Assembly (NCBI GenBank): GCA_017531065.1
Contig: JAFXLR010000094.1
Location: 1-12,500, forward strand
Length of the DNA: 12,500 bases
Source: Bacilli bacterium
GTDB lineage: Bacteria > Bacillota_I > Bacilli_A > RFN20 > CAG-826
Direction: 5' to 3'
The notes beneath the pieces are model-generated. The model did no database searches, was not told the DNA's origin, and worked only from the letters and a program-made list of their open reading frames with translations. Positions 1 through 8,921 of the stretch are shown in pieces (positions within the stretch are counted from its first letter, which is position 1; each line of letters starts with the position of its first letter). The translations under genes were made by a program, and so were the position numbers.

Positions 1-148
1 AGAAATGACACACGTCAGGTTCGGCGAAGATACTTTCAACCCACTTGACGTTGTTGAGTTCGAGCGCGCCTTTGATGCTTTTTCTAAGACGCGTTCCCTC
101 AAATATGTCATTCCGCGCCCCAGGGACGAAGCGCACTAAGACTTTCAT
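1..148 (-). CDS. Partial CDS after gyrA, possible GT4-type glycosyltransferase N-terminus
   Basis: An open frame starts with ATG (complement of 146-148) two bases after the gyrA stop codon and runs off the left edge of the window, giving 49 residues. It begins MKVLVRFVPG and contains EGTRLRKSIKGALELNNVKW, then PDVCHF. The layout (short beta strand, a basic helix ending in ALELNNV, then a second strand ending in D-V-x-H-F) resembles the first Rossmann unit of GT4 glycosyltransferases related to diacylglycerol glucosyltransferases. That is family-level pattern matching on a fragment and is weak. No clear Shine-Dalgarno site is seen, so it may be translated by coupling to gyrA, with which it is probably co-transcribed. 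The reading frame is convincing; the function is a guess. Confidence 0.6.
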   Translation of the reverse strand, partial: MKVLVRFVPGARNDIFEGTRLRKSIKGALELNNVKWVESIFAEPDVCHF

Positions 149-150
149 GT

Positions 151-2796
151 TTATTCGACTTGGTCTGGAGTTGGGTTGTTCTCTGGAACGACCTCTTCAG
201 CACTCTCCTCGGCTGGGAGTTCTTCCTCAAGCTCGGCCTCATCAACGTGAGGAACGATGGCGAAGGAAGCAACCTTGTTGCCTTTGTCGAGGTTGATGAT
301 CTTAACACCGACGGTGTTACGACCCGCGATATGGATCTGTGATAATGGCGTTCTGATAACGATGCCTTTGTTGGTGATGACCATGAGGTCTTCGTCACCG
401 TGGATGCAACGCATACCGGTAAGTTCGCCATTCTTGTCATTGGTCTTGAGAGTGAGAACGCCCTTTGCGCCTCTAGAAGTGCGGCGGTAGCCGTCATAGT
501 GGCGGGTGGTTCCGTCTTCTTGTGGGACTTCGGTCTCTTCAGCATAGCTGATCTTTCCATAACCGAGGGTGGTTAAGACAAGGATCTTATCGCCTTCGAG
601 GGATGTGGTCGCATCGACAAGGTGGGAGCCATCTTTGAGGTCCATACCGGTGACGCCGGCAGCGCTTCTGCCCATCGCACGAACTTGATCTTCACTGAAG
701 GAGCAGACCTTACCATTGCTGGAAGCGAGGCCGATAATCGCGTGGCCATCGGTCTTTTTGACGCAGAGGAGCTCATCGCCATCTCTAAGGGTAAGAGCCT
801 TCTTACCATTGCTATGGATGGATTCGAATTCGGCCATGGTGGTTCTCTTAACGACACCGTGGACGGTAACGAAGAAGAGGTAGTTCTCGGCGCCGTACTC
901 GTCAGCTGGGACGATAGCGACGACCTTCTCTTCCTGGTCGAGGTTAAGGAGGTTGATGGCTGGCATGCCTTTGGAGTCTCTGGCTCCGTCTGGGATCATG
1001 TAGCCACGCATTCTGTAGACCTTACCGAAGGATGTGAAGAACATGATGTCGGTGTGGGTCTTGGTGTGGAGCATTAAATGGACGGTGTCGCCACTGGTGG
1101 TGGTTAAACCTTTAACGCCGCGTCCGCCTCTATTCTGAGTGCGGAAGGTCTGGTCGTTCATTCTCTTGACATAACCGTTCTTAGTGAGGACGACGATGAT
1201 GTCTTCTTGTGGGAGAAGGTCTTCGTTCTCAATTGAAGCGGCTTCATCAGAGATTTGAGTCATACGTTCATCGCCAAAGCGATCACGGATCTGAAGGAGC
1301 TCTTCGATCATGAGGTCGACGATGTTCTTCTTATCGCTAAGTAAGAAGTTGTAGTGCTCGATGTTCTTAACGAGTTCGGCGTGCTCGGCCTGGAGTTTCT
1401 CTTGCTCTAAGCCTTGGAGACGACGGAGAGTCATGCCCAAGATAGCATCGATTTGAGGTTTCGATAATCCAAATTTCTCTGACAATTTCGCACTGGATTC
1501 CTCATCGGTCTTACTTCCACGGATGATGTGGATGACCTCGTCGATGTTGTCGTGAGCGAGGATTAAACCAACAACAATGTGGTCTCTGTCGCTGTCTCTC
1601 TTGAGAAGGAATTTGGTTCTTCTTGTGAGGACATCAATCTGGAATTCGTTATATCTCTCGATGAGTTCTTTCATCGAAAGGATCTTTGGTTCGCCATTGA
1701 CTAAGCAAAGGTTGATAACACCATAGGTAATCTGCATTGAGGTGTGCTTGAGAAGGTTATTGGCAACGACCTCTGGGATGAAGTCTTTCTTAACCTCAAT
1801 GACGACACGGGTGCCTTCTTTATTGGATTCATCTCTGATATCAGAGATGCCATCGATGACCTTATCACGGGCAAGGGTGGCCATGTTTTCAATCATGGCG
1901 GCTTTGTTTACCTGATATGGGGTCTCGGTGATGATGATGCGGGATCTGCCACCGCTAGTTTCTTCGGTGTGGAACTTCGAACGGATAGCGACGGTGCCGG
2001 TACCAGTGGTGAAGTAGTCGGCGATGCCTTTTCTGCCGAGGATGACGCCGCCAGTTGGGAAGTCAGGACCATAGATATAGTTCTGCATGAGCTCAAGAGG
2101 GGTGATCTCTGGGGTGCGGGCAACGGCGATACAGGCGTTGATGGCCTCGGTAAGGTTATGGGTTGGCATGTTGGTGGCCATACCGACAGCAATACCTTCG
2201 GAACCGTTAACGAGAAGGTTCGGGAAGCGGCTTGGGAGGACGGATGGCTCTTGTTCAGTGCCATCGTAGTTGCCGACAAAGTCGACGGTGTCCTTATCAA
2301 GATCGCGGACCATTTCGACCGCAAGACGGTTCATTCTGGCCTCGGTGTAACGCATAGCAGCGGCTTCGTCACCGTCGATGGAACCGAAGTTACCATGACC
2401 GTCGACGAGGGTGTAACGCATCGCGAATGGCTGGGCCATACGGACTAAGGTGCCATAAAGAGCGGAGTCGCCGTGTGGGTGATATTTACCCATGACGTCA
2501 CCAACGATACGAGCGCTCTTCTTATATGGTTTGCCAGGCTGCATGCCTGACTCGTTCATGCCATAGATGATACGTCTTTGAACCGGTTTCAAACCGTCTC
2601 TGACATCAGGGATGGCACGAGCTTCGATGACGGACATTGAGTAGGAGAGGAATGCCGTCTGGACTTCGTTTGTGATTTCTCTGTCAATGAGACCCGCAGC
2701 GATGCCAGCAACAATTCCTGGGGCTTCGCTCGACTCTTTGGCTTCGCCTGAAACCTCTTCGGTTTCGGCTTCAATTTTCTTTTCTTCGTCTGCCAT
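151..2796 (-). CDS. gyrA: DNA gyrase subunit A
   Basis: This is the breakage-reunion subunit of the A2B2 gyrase that introduces negative supercoils into DNA in the cytoplasm. The 881-residue protein has an acidic N-terminal extension (about 1-35), the winged-helix/tower cleavage core (about 37-500) with the active-site pair R149-Y150 in [11 protein letters not shown], and a C-terminal beta-pinwheel (about 530-845) opening with the GyrA box QNRGGRG (554-560). That box argues for GyrA rather than ParC. A Glu-rich tail of about 30 residues closes it. The usual family length is about 820-875, so the extra length is at the two ends. The ATG is preceded by GGAGAAAGGA in the 18-base gap after gyrB. 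In the quinolone region the Ser83 equivalent is kept (S111), but the acidic Asp87/Glu88 position is G115. It is the fourth gene of the yaaA-recF-gyrB-gyrA unit. Confidence 0.98.
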   Translation of the reverse strand: MADEEKKIEAETEEVSGEAKESSEAPGIVAGIAAGLIDREITNEVQTAFLSYSMSVIEARAIPDVRDGLKPVQRRIIYGMNESGMQPGKPYKKSARIVGDVMGKYHPHGDSALYGTLVRMAQPFAMRYTLVDGHGNFGSIDGDEAAAMRYTEARMNRLAVEMVRDLDKDTVDFVGNYDGTEQEPSVLPSRFPNLLVNGSEGIAVGMATNMPTHNLTEAINACIAVARTPEITPLELMQNYIYGPDFPTGGVILGRKGIADYFTTGTGTVAIRSKFHTEETSGGRSRIIITETPYQVNKAAMIENMATLARDKVIDGISDIRDESNKEGTRVVIEVKKDFIPEVVANNLLKHTSMQITYGVINLCLVNGEPKILSMKELIERYNEFQIDVLTRRTKFLLKRDSDRDHIVVGLILAHDNIDEVIHIIRGSKTDEESSAKLSEKFGLSKPQIDAILGMTLRRLQGLEQEKLQAEHAELVKNIEHYNFLLSDKKNIVDLMIEELLQIRDRFGDERMTQISDEAASIENEDLLPQEDIIVVLTKNGYVKRMNDQTFRTQNRGGRGVKGLTTTSGDTVHLMLHTKTHTDIMFFTSFGKVYRMRGYMIPDGARDSKGMPAINLLNLDQEEKVVAIVPADEYGAENYLFFVTVHGVVKRTTMAEFESIHSNGKKALTLRDGDELLCVKKTDGHAIIGLASSNGKVCSFSEDQVRAMGRSAAGVTGMDLKDGSHLVDATTSLEGDKILVLTTLGYGKISYAEETEVPQEDGTTRHYDGYRRTSRGAKGVLTLKTNDKNGELTGMRCIHGDEDLMVITNKGIVIRTPLSQIHIAGRNTVGVKIINLDKGNKVASFAIVPHVDEAELEEELPAEESAEEVVPENNPTPDQVE

Positions 2797-2814
2797 AATC
2801 GTTTCCTTTCTCCA

Positions 2815-4902
2815 TTAAATATCCAGGTTCTGCACGAATTTTGCGTTTTTGATGATGAATTCGCGACGTGGTTCAACATCATCACCCATGAGGTCTGTGA
2901 AGGCTTTGTCGGCCATCGCAGCATCATCGATTGTGATGCGGATCATCTTACGTGCAGCTGGGTCCATGGTGGTCTCCCAAAGCTGTTGGGCGTCCATTTC
3001 ACCAAGACCTTTGTAACGCTGGAATAGATAACCAGGCTTGAGTTCAAGACCTTTCTTGAGCTGTTCAAGCTGGTCGTCGTTATAGGCGTAGTAGGCTTGG
3101 CCTTTGTATTCGACTTTATAGAGCGGTGGCTGAGCGATGTAAACGTAACCACCGTCGATAAGAGGTTTCATGAAGCGGTAGAAGAAGGTCAAAAGAAGGA
3201 TTCTGATGTGATCGCCGTCGACATCAGCATCGGTCATGATGACGATCTTGTGATATCTGATCTTGCTGACATCGAATTGCTCGCGGATGCCAGCGCCGAT
3301 AGCGGTGATCATGTTGCCGATTTCAGCATTCTTGAAGATTCTCTCTTCGGTCGCTTTCTCGACGTTAAGGATCTTACCTCTCAAAGGCAAGATGGCCTGG
3401 GTCTTTCTGTCTCTGCCAACCTTAGCGGAGCCGCCTGCTGAGTTACCCTCAACAATGTAGAGCTCGCATTCTTCTGGGATACGGCTAGAGCAATCGGCTA
3501 ATTTGCCAGGAAGGGTGGTAATGCCAAGAGCGGTCTTTCTTGTTGCCTCACGGGCAGCCTGCGCGGCCACACGGCCTTTGGCAGCGATGCGGACCTTGGC
3601 AATGATGGCTTTGGCCTGATCTGGGTGCTCAAGAAGGTATTGCTCGAACTGCTCAGAAACGACAGCGTTGACGATTGGTCTAACTTCGCTGTTTCCGAGT
3701 TTGGTCTTGGTTTGTCCTTCGTATTGTGGGTTTGGATGCTTGACTGAGATGACGCAGGTAAGACCTTCGCGGCAGTCTTCAGTGGTGAAGTTGTTCTCTT
3801 TTTCTTCGAGGAGTTTGAACTTTCTGGCGTAGTTGTTGATGACTTTGCTCAAAGCTTTGTTGAAGCCGTCGACGTGGGTGCCGCCTTCTTTAGTGGAGAT
3901 GTTGTTACAGAAGGAGTAAACACCGTCATTGCTGTAGTAGTCGGTCCACTGCATGGCGACTTCAGCGTAGATGATCTCTTTCGTAACTCCATCAAGAAGG
4001 GTGACTTCCTCAGCGCCGTGCGCGTAAATGACGTCTGCGTTGATGGTGTTCTTTCCTTGGTTGATGAAGGAAACGTACTCTTTAATACCGCCATTGAACT
4101 GGAAAGTCTCGCTCATTGGGATATCAGGACGCTTGTCGGTTAAGGTGATTTTGACGCCACCGTTTAAGAAAGCCATCTGACGGAGGTGGTTCTTGATGGT
4201 TTCGTAGTTGTAGGTGGTGGTTTCGGTGAAAATGTCGGCATCTGGTTTGAAGTGGACGGTTGTGCCGTGCTCTTCTTCTTTGCAGGTTCCGATTTTCTTT
4301 AAGTGTTCGACGATCTTGCCGCCGTCGACGAATTTGACGTAGTAGACGCCACCGGCTTTTCTAACGGTGACTTCGCAGAGTGTCGAAAGGGCGTTGACGA
4401 CCGAGGCGCCGACACCATGTAAACCGCCAGAGACTTTGTAGCCTCCGCCTTCGCCGAACTTACCGCCGGCGTGAAGGATCGTATAAGCGGTTTCGACGCC
4501 AGATAAACCTGATTTGGCGACGATATCGACTGGAATACCACGTCCGTTATCGCTGACTGTGATGGAATTGTCTTTTTCAATGTAGACCTGAATGTTATCG
4601 CAATATCCTGCAAGGGCTTCATCGATTGCGTTGTCGACGATTTCCCAAACAAGGTGGTGGAGACCAGCTGCTGCGGTGGTGGCGATATACATGCCAGGAC
4701 GCTTTCTGACAGCTTCAAGTCCTTCGAGAACCTGGATGTTTTCCGCTGTGTAGTTCTCGTCCGCTTTGACTAAGCCTTTTTCATCGATGTCGGTTTCCAT
4801 TTTGTACTGGAAACGATCTTCTTCGGCTATTTCTGAAGCGGTTTGGTCGGCTTGTGGCTGCTCAGGAGCGGCTTCAAGCTTCTTTTCTTCTTCGTTTGCC
4901 AT
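2815..4902 (-). CDS. gyrB: DNA gyrase subunit B
   Basis: This is the ATPase subunit of gyrase. Its GHKL ATPase domain shows the catalytic E87 and N91 in [11 protein letters not shown], the DNGRGIP loop (118-124), the glycine-rich lid [15 protein letters not shown] (159-173) and the switch lysine K399 in QTKTKLG. The Toprim domain has E485 in VEGNSAGG and the DxDxD metal triad at 558-562. It ends with the RYKGLGEM C-terminal segment. At 695 residues it is longer than the usual 635-650, mainly because of an acidic N-terminal extension of about 50 residues. The Toprim motif normally reads EGDSAGG; here the aspartate matching E. coli D426 is N487. The strong AAGGAGGTAA ribosome site lies inside the last codons and stop of recF, four bases upstream, which implies translational coupling. 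It is recognised as gyrase rather than ParE mainly from its place beside recF and gyrA. Confidence 0.98.
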   Translation of the reverse strand: MANEEEKKLEAAPEQPQADQTASEIAEEDRFQYKMETDIDEKGLVKADENYTAENIQVLEGLEAVRKRPGMYIATTAAAGLHHLVWEIVDNAIDEALAGYCDNIQVYIEKDNSITVSDNGRGIPVDIVAKSGLSGVETAYTILHAGGKFGEGGGYKVSGGLHGVGASVVNALSTLCEVTVRKAGGVYYVKFVDGGKIVEHLKKIGTCKEEEHGTTVHFKPDADIFTETTTYNYETIKNHLRQMAFLNGGVKITLTDKRPDIPMSETFQFNGGIKEYVSFINQGKNTINADVIYAHGAEEVTLLDGVTKEIIYAEVAMQWTDYYSNDGVYSFCNNISTKEGGTHVDGFNKALSKVINNYARKFKLLEEKENNFTTEDCREGLTCVISVKHPNPQYEGQTKTKLGNSEVRPIVNAVVSEQFEQYLLEHPDQAKAIIAKVRIAAKGRVAAQAAREATRKTALGITTLPGKLADCSSRIPEECELYIVEGNSAGGSAKVGRDRKTQAILPLRGKILNVEKATEERIFKNAEIGNMITAIGAGIREQFDVSKIRYHKIVIMTDADVDGDHIRILLLTFFYRFMKPLIDGGYVYIAQPPLYKVEYKGQAYYAYNDDQLEQLKKGLELKPGYLFQRYKGLGEMDAQQLWETTMDPAARKMIRITIDDAAMADKAFTDLMGDDVEPRREFIIKNAKFVQNLDI
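4867..4902 (-). repeat. gyrB 5' coding segment nearly identical to the gyrA 5' coding segment
   Basis: The first 12 codons of gyrB match the first 11 codons of gyrA (2796 down to 2764) with one extra GAA codon and only three base differences over 33 aligned bases. The encoded starts are [11 protein letters not shown] and [10 protein letters not shown]. Synonymous positions agree almost throughout. The sequences just upstream of the two start codons do not match, so the likeness is confined to coding DNA. Confidence 0.7.
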
Positions 4903-4906
4903 TCTG

Positions 4907-5977
4907 TTACCTCCTTATGGCTTTGTTTTCGGAAACCTCAATCACCGAGGCTCCCTCTATGTTTGCTCTCGTCGCCGTCACGAACACTTGGTTAAGGTGT
5001 TTGCTGATGAGACCAGAGAGTCTTTTCGTGTGTTCGGCGTCTAGTTCGCTATAGACGTCGTCGAGAACGACGATCGGTCGTTTCTCTTTGTCTTCGATTA
5101 GGAAGAATGGTGAGATCTTTAAGGCAATTGCCGCCAGACGGTTTTCACCTTGGCTTCCATATAAGGCGATGTCTTGCCCATCAAGCATCAGGGAGAAGTC
5201 CTCTCGATGGATGCCGATGGAGGTGGTTTTGTGGATGATGTCACTCTCCAGAGATCGCTTATAGGCTTTCGCTGCCTCTTCTTTCCACGCCGATTCACTT
5301 CTGATGAACGGCTTATAAACGACGAGAAGGCGTCTATCGTGCCCGTAGAGTTCGCTCGCGAGGTCGGATAGAACTTTATTCAAGTCATCTATATAAAGTC
5401 GTCTGTAGCGACTTATTGGCTCGCTGACGGCAATGAGCTCGTCGGTGAGAACTTGGATGAGGGTGGTGTCGACTTTCTCGGCTTTGAGCGCCGCGTTCCT
5501 TTCGAGAAGCAAGCGGTTGTATTTGCCGATGAGGTTGAAGTAATCGAGCGACTTCTTTGAGAGGCTCGTATCAAGGAATGACCTTCTGTCACTTGGCGGC
5601 CCTTTGAATATGAGCACATCTTCCGGGGAGAAGAGGGTCACATTCACGAGTTTGGATAACTCGCTTAGCTTACGCGCGGGCTTGCCGTTGATTGAGATTT
5701 TTCTTCCTTTGTTTAGGATGAGAATCTCAATTTCCCTTTTGAGACCGTTTTCCTCTACCTTGGCTTTGATGGAGGCATGATCCTCGCCATACCTGATTAA
5801 GGCTTGGCAATCATTTGCTCTCCAACTCTTAGCGAGGCTGAGGTAGTAAATGGCTTCCGCAAGGTTTGTTTTGCCGGAGCCGTTTGTGCCTTGGATGACC
5901 GTCAGATTGTTTTCGAAGTTGAGGTTCAGCGATCCGTAGTTCCGGAAATTCCTGAGCTCAAGATGCGTTACTCTCAT
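4907..5977 (-). CDS. recF: DNA replication and repair protein RecF
   Basis: RecF is an SMC/ABC-type ATPase that binds gapped DNA and, with RecO and RecR, helps load RecA at stalled or gapped replication sites. The 356-residue protein is of normal length. It shows Walker A GTNGSGKT (30-37), the family motif [20 protein letters not shown] (117-136), an ABC signature region YGSQGENR (273-280) and Walker B with [11 protein letters not shown] (303-313). The signature is commonly SQGQQR in Bacilli, so the E-N pair is a local variant. Its ATG overlaps the TGA stop of yaaA as ATGA, a hallmark of translational coupling. Its final codons ATA AGG AGG TAA double as the ribosome binding site of gyrB. Confidence 0.97.
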   Translation of the reverse strand: MRVTHLELRNFRNYGSLNLNFENNLTVIQGTNGSGKTNLAEAIYYLSLAKSWRANDCQALIRYGEDHASIKAKVEENGLKREIEILILNKGRKISINGKPARKLSELSKLVNVTLFSPEDVLIFKGPPSDRRSFLDTSLSKKSLDYFNLIGKYNRLLLERNAALKAEKVDTTLIQVLTDELIAVSEPISRYRRLYIDDLNKVLSDLASELYGHDRRLLVVYKPFIRSESAWKEEAAKAYKRSLESDIIHKTTSIGIHREDFSLMLDGQDIALYGSQGENRLAAIALKISPFFLIEDKEKRPIVVLDDVYSELDAEHTKRLSGLISKHLNQVFVTATRANIEGASVIEVSENKAIRR

Positions 5978-6198
5978 TTTTGGAGAATTCTGAATAGGCC
6001 TTCTGCAAGCAGGACCTCATCCCCATTACGGAGTTTTCTGCCGCGGCGGTTATCCGGTTCACCGTTAACCTTGACCTCGTGGGTTGCGAGATAAGCTTTA
6101 GCTTCCCCTCCCTGCGAGATAATGTCCGCGAGCTTCAAAAACTGCCCTAAGGTTATGAATTCTGTCGTTATGGCTATTTCTGACGCGTTTTTTGGCAC
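5974..6198 (-). CDS. yaaA: S4 domain protein YaaA (RlbA-like)
   Basis: This small 74-residue RNA-binding protein consists almost wholly of one S4 domain. The segment ITLGQFLKLADII followed by HEVKVNGEPDNRRGRKLRNGD is characteristic of the YaaA family found between dnaN and recF in Bacillota. The family is linked to RNA or ribosome binding, but its role is not firmly established. The start codon is GTG at 6198, with AGAGGTGA placed five bases upstream. The gene ends in an ATGA overlap with recF. It opens the unit that continues through gyrA. A possible promoter lies just upstream, but its -10 is so close that the transcript would lose the ribosome site, so expression may depend partly on read-through from dnaN. 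Confidence 0.93.
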   Translation of the reverse strand: MPKNASEIAITTEFITLGQFLKLADIISQGGEAKAYLATHEVKVNGEPDNRRGRKLRNGDEVLLAEGLFRILQK

Positions 6199-6210
6199 AA
6201 TTTCACCTCT

Positions 6211-6239
6211 TATATACTTTACTACAAAGTAGTAAAAAA
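6211..6239 (-). promoter_or_regulatory. Possible yaaA operon promoter with palindromic operator
   Basis: A perfect inverted repeat, TTTACTAC-AAA-GTAGTAAA, occupies 6218-6236. On the minus strand it is followed after one base by TATATA (6216-6211), a possible -10. The -35 position with a 17-base spacer is only TTTTTT, part of the dnaN terminator T-tract. The same half-site occurs at the same distance from the -10 of the rpmH promoter. A start about seven bases past TATATA would fall inside the yaaA ribosome site, so the promoter reading is uncertain. The palindrome itself is certain. Confidence 0.4.
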
Positions 6240-6265
6240 GGGAATGACTGATTTCATTCCCTTTT
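6234..6265 (-). terminator. Intrinsic terminator after dnaN
   Basis: Read on the minus strand downstream of dnaN, the arms GGGAATGA and TCATTCCC enclose a six-base loop. They are flanked by A and T runs that extend the stem to 12 pairs, and a run of six T follows. It separates the dnaA-dnaN unit from the yaaA-gyrA unit. The T-tract overlaps the edge of the palindrome in front of yaaA. Confidence 0.85.
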
Positions 6266-6285
6266 CGATATTTTTTGAGAGGTTT

Positions 6286-7407
6286 TTATCTCGTTCTTCT
6301 TGGGGTGACGAGCTCAATGATGGAATCGTCTTTTGGATCAACGATGACGAAGGTTTTTCCTTCCCCAACGAATTTAAGGACGACATCCTCAGAACCAAGG
6401 GCGCGGACCGCTTGTGAGACGTATAAAGCGTTAAAGGCGATCTCAAGTCTTTCGCCGGTATAAAGGATGATGGAGAGCTTTTCGGAGCCGCTGCCATTCT
6501 GGTCACCGGAGGAAGAAATCTCGACGCCGTCGTTGGTCATGAGAAGTTTGACGACCGCGGCGCTGTCGGTGGAAAGAACGGAAACACGGTCGATGGAGTT
6601 CAAAAGCTGAGCGGCATTGACCTGAAGTGAGTAATTGAAGTCCTGTGGAACGATGGATTTGGAGATTGGGTAATCGCCAGCGATTAAACGGGTTGAAACG
6701 GTGGTGTTGCCGAAAGAGAGAATCATCTTCTCGCCGGTGGAGCAGATCTCGACTTCGTAATTGTTGTCGAAAAGTTTGACGATGTCGTTAATTGTCTTAG
6801 CGGAGACGTTCGCGAAGAATCTCACGGATTCATCGATATGGACGGATTTCCTGGAAAGACGGGCGCTATCGGTAGCGGTGGCAGTGAACAATCCACCTTC
6901 AGCTTTGAGGTTGATAGCGGTAAGGATTGGTCGGGTGTCTTTGTCCAAAGCAGCGAAAGCGGTCTGTTCGATGATTTTGGTAAAATCGGTGCATGGAATG
7001 GAGAAGACTGTGCCGGTTTTCTCAAGATCGATGTCTGGGTATTCATCGGCGGCAACGCATGGGAGTTTGAAGGTTGTGTTTCCATCATCAACCTTAGCGA
7101 CACTTTCATCAATGATATCCAAAGAGAGTTCATCGCCTTCCATTTTTCTGACGATTTCGGTTAATGAACGGGCGGTGATTAAGGAGGAACCTAAGCTGTA
7201 GTTTCTGATAATCTCTTTTTCATTGAGTTTGAGAGGAACTCTGGTGAAGACGGTGACATCGCCGTTAGATGCGGTGATCTCCAAACCGATGTTGGTCATC
7301 TCCATCTTGAAGCAAAGAAGAAGTGGGTTGGCGTTCTTGGCACCAATACCACGTCCAGCGATAAGCAAACCTTTTAAGAATTGTTCTATATCAATCGTGA
7401 ATCTCAT
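6286..7407 (-). CDS. dnaN: DNA polymerase III sliding clamp (beta subunit)
   Basis: The beta clamp is a ring-shaped dimer that tethers the replicative polymerase and other clamp-binding proteins to DNA. The 373-residue product has the three-domain clamp length and the family segments ATDSARLSRK (178-187), LIAGDYPISKSIVP (241-254) and the C-terminal IIELVTPRRTR. I chose the ATG at 7407 because the GGAGG site then lies eight bases away and the protein begins MRFTIDIEQF, like other clamps. The ATG six bases upstream (7413) leaves only two bases after GGAGG. In the clamp's peptide-binding pocket the usual TD(S/G)HRL reads TDSARL, so the conserved histidine (E. coli H175) is A182. The gene follows dnaA after 135 bases with no terminator between them, and ends in an intrinsic terminator. 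Confidence 0.97.
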   Translation of the reverse strand: MRFTIDIEQFLKGLLIAGRGIGAKNANPLLLCFKMEMTNIGLEITASNGDVTVFTRVPLKLNEKEIIRNYSLGSSLITARSLTEIVRKMEGDELSLDIIDESVAKVDDGNTTFKLPCVAADEYPDIDLEKTGTVFSIPCTDFTKIIEQTAFAALDKDTRPILTAINLKAEGGLFTATATDSARLSRKSVHIDESVRFFANVSAKTINDIVKLFDNNYEVEICSTGEKMILSFGNTTVSTRLIAGDYPISKSIVPQDFNYSLQVNAAQLLNSIDRVSVLSTDSAAVVKLLMTNDGVEISSSGDQNGSGSEKLSIILYTGERLEIAFNALYVSQAVRALGSEDVVLKFVGEGKTFVIVDPKDDSIIELVTPRRTR

Positions 7408-7440
7408 CTGCATGTCCTCCGATTATTCTTTTTCTTTTTC

Positions 7441-7483
7441 GTAATATTTTATTAATAGTAAGTGGCTGTGGAAATGTGGATAT
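7441..7483 (+). other. Candidate origin unwinding element: DnaA-trios plus overlapping DnaA boxes
   Basis: Two DnaA boxes in the same direction overlap by one base: TGTGGAAAT (7467-7475) and TGTGGATAT (7475-7483), with 7 and 8 of 9 matches to the complement of TTATCCACA. Immediately 5' is a GTGGC spacer (7462-7466), then three consecutive TA(A/G) triplets TAA-TAG-TAA (7453-7461), then AT-rich DNA toward dnaN. This order of boxes, GC-containing spacer, DnaA-trios and AT-rich tract matches the basal unwinding system described for Bacillus subtilis in the same dnaA-dnaN gap and with the same orientation relative to the genes. Confidence 0.7.
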
Positions 7484-7542
7484 CTCAATGGTTTTAACCT
7501 AATTTTGAGGCATCTCTCTTTTACAACCTATAAATATAATAT

Positions 7543-8901
7543 TTATTTTAGCCTATTTTTAAGCTCTTCGATAGCCTCTTGCATACCTTTGTTGGTTTTT
7601 AACTCATTATCCACTTTTGTGACCGCAGTCATAACAGTCGCGTGATCACGTCCGCCGAAGAATTGACCTATCTTAACGAATGGCATATCAAGCAACATTC
7701 TAATAAGGTACATCGCGATGTGTCTGGCCATGGCGATTTGGGCAGTTCTGACTTTGGAACTGAGCTGGAATGGAGTCAAACCATAATATTGGGCAACGGT
7801 CTCCGCGATTCTCTTTTCAGATAACTTAGCCTGATCATCTTGGACATCGGTGAGGGATTTAACCGCCTCCATAGCTGTGTGGATGTCGATATGCTTGGTT
7901 GGTTTGATGTTGATGACATAGAAAAGGAGTCTTGCCAAAGCACCTTCAAGCTCACGAACGTTCCTTCCGAACCTTTCCGCTAAGAAAGAGATGACCTCAG
8001 GATCGAAATCATTGACCGTCAGACCTTCAGAATGGTTGATTTTCATCTTAAGGATCTGCTCACAGGTCGTTTTCTCAGGGGTATTAATAGATAAAGGTAA
8101 GCCTTGGGTGAATCTGGTTCTCAATCTTTCATCAAGATCTTGGAGTTTCGCCGGTGGTTGATCGCTTGTGAGGGCGATCTGCTTATTCATTGAGTAGAAG
8201 TGGTTATAAATAGAGAAGAAAGTCTCCTCTGTTGCTTTCTTATTAGATAGGAATTGGACATCATCGACGAGAAGAACATCGACTGAGTTCTTAAACCAAT
8301 CAACAATCGACATGCCTTCCTTATCGCCTTTGACGTATTTCACATATTCATCAAGGAATTCCTGGGCGTGAACATAAAGAACCCTCTTGTTTGGGAACTT
8401 CTCTTTAATCGCGTTGCCAATCGCATGGAGAAGATGGGTCTTTCCTAAACCGCTATCTCCATATAAATAAAGAGGGTTATAAAGACTTCCTGGGTTTTGG
8501 CTGATCATCAAAGAAGCTTGGAAGGCTTCAAGGTTAGATTGACCGGAGACGAAGGTCTGGAAAGTGTAGTTTGGATTGAGTACAGAATCTGAAAAATATT
8601 CAGGTTTTGCAGGCTTTTTTTCATTTATTGTCTTCAAATCACTCGCAATTACGAAAGACAATTCGAAGTCGCTACCGGTAACTTCATTGATCGAAGAATT
8701 AACGATATCGATGTATTTCATCTTGATGATTGTGGCAGCTAAACCGCTATTCACAACCACGATGATTTTGTTTCCTTCAATGGAGTGGATGTAGCTCTCG
8801 GCAAAAAAAGAATCGTAGACAATGTTGTCTGCGAGTTTGGTTTTAATTTTGCTCAAAGTGCGGTCCCAAAGAGCGGTGAGTTCACTGATTGTTAGTTCCA
8901 T
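7543..8901 (-). CDS. dnaA: Chromosomal replication initiator DnaA
   Basis: DnaA is the AAA+ protein that binds DnaA boxes, forms a filament and melts oriC. With the ATG at 8901 the protein has 452 residues, a normal length. It has an N-terminal helicase-interaction domain (1-85), a short linker, the AAA+ core from about 108 with Walker A GDSGLGKT (148-155) and Walker B DVLLVDDVQ (208-216), the arginine-rich RLRTRF (259-264) of box VII, and the C-terminal DNA-binding domain with the signature GGRDHATVMTAV (416-427). A TTG six codons upstream is possible, but homologues begin like MELTISELTALW. No Shine-Dalgarno sequence is visible before the ATG; the bases before it read ATTTCCT. A DnaA-box-like site (TTATCCACT, 7607-7615) lies inside the 3' end of the gene. 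Confidence 0.97.
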   Translation of the reverse strand: MELTISELTALWDRTLSKIKTKLADNIVYDSFFAESYIHSIEGNKIIVVVNSGLAATIIKMKYIDIVNSSINEVTGSDFELSFVIASDLKTINEKKPAKPEYFSDSVLNPNYTFQTFVSGQSNLEAFQASLMISQNPGSLYNPLYLYGDSGLGKTHLLHAIGNAIKEKFPNKRVLYVHAQEFLDEYVKYVKGDKEGMSIVDWFKNSVDVLLVDDVQFLSNKKATEETFFSIYNHFYSMNKQIALTSDQPPAKLQDLDERLRTRFTQGLPLSINTPEKTTCEQILKMKINHSEGLTVNDFDPEVISFLAERFGRNVRELEGALARLLFYVINIKPTKHIDIHTAMEAVKSLTDVQDDQAKLSEKRIAETVAQYYGLTPFQLSSKVRTAQIAMARHIAMYLIRMLLDMPFVKIGQFFGGRDHATVMTAVTKVDNELKTNKGMQEAIEELKNRLK

Positions 8902-8921
8902 AGGAAATTTCGTAGTCAAAA

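Noticed and set aside
1744..2448. A 234-codon open frame on the plus strand opposite gyrA
   Set aside because: It lies wholly antisense to the conserved cleavage core of gyrA, has no ribosome site or recognisable motif, and similar shadow frames occur opposite gyrB, dnaN and jag; it is a by-product of gyrA codon use.
7408..7413. ATG at 7413 as the start of dnaN
   Set aside because: It leaves only two bases after GGAGG; the next ATG (7407) has eight and matches the usual clamp N-terminus.
7531..7545. Perfect AT-only palindrome TAAATAT-A-ATATTTA at the dnaA stop codon
   Set aside because: Only A and T in a short stem, with no T-tract suitable for termination; such palindromes are expected in AT-rich DNA.
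8902..8919. TTG at 8919 as the start of dnaA
   Set aside because: It would add six residues before MELTISELTALW, where homologues begin, and it has no better ribosome site than the ATG at 8901.
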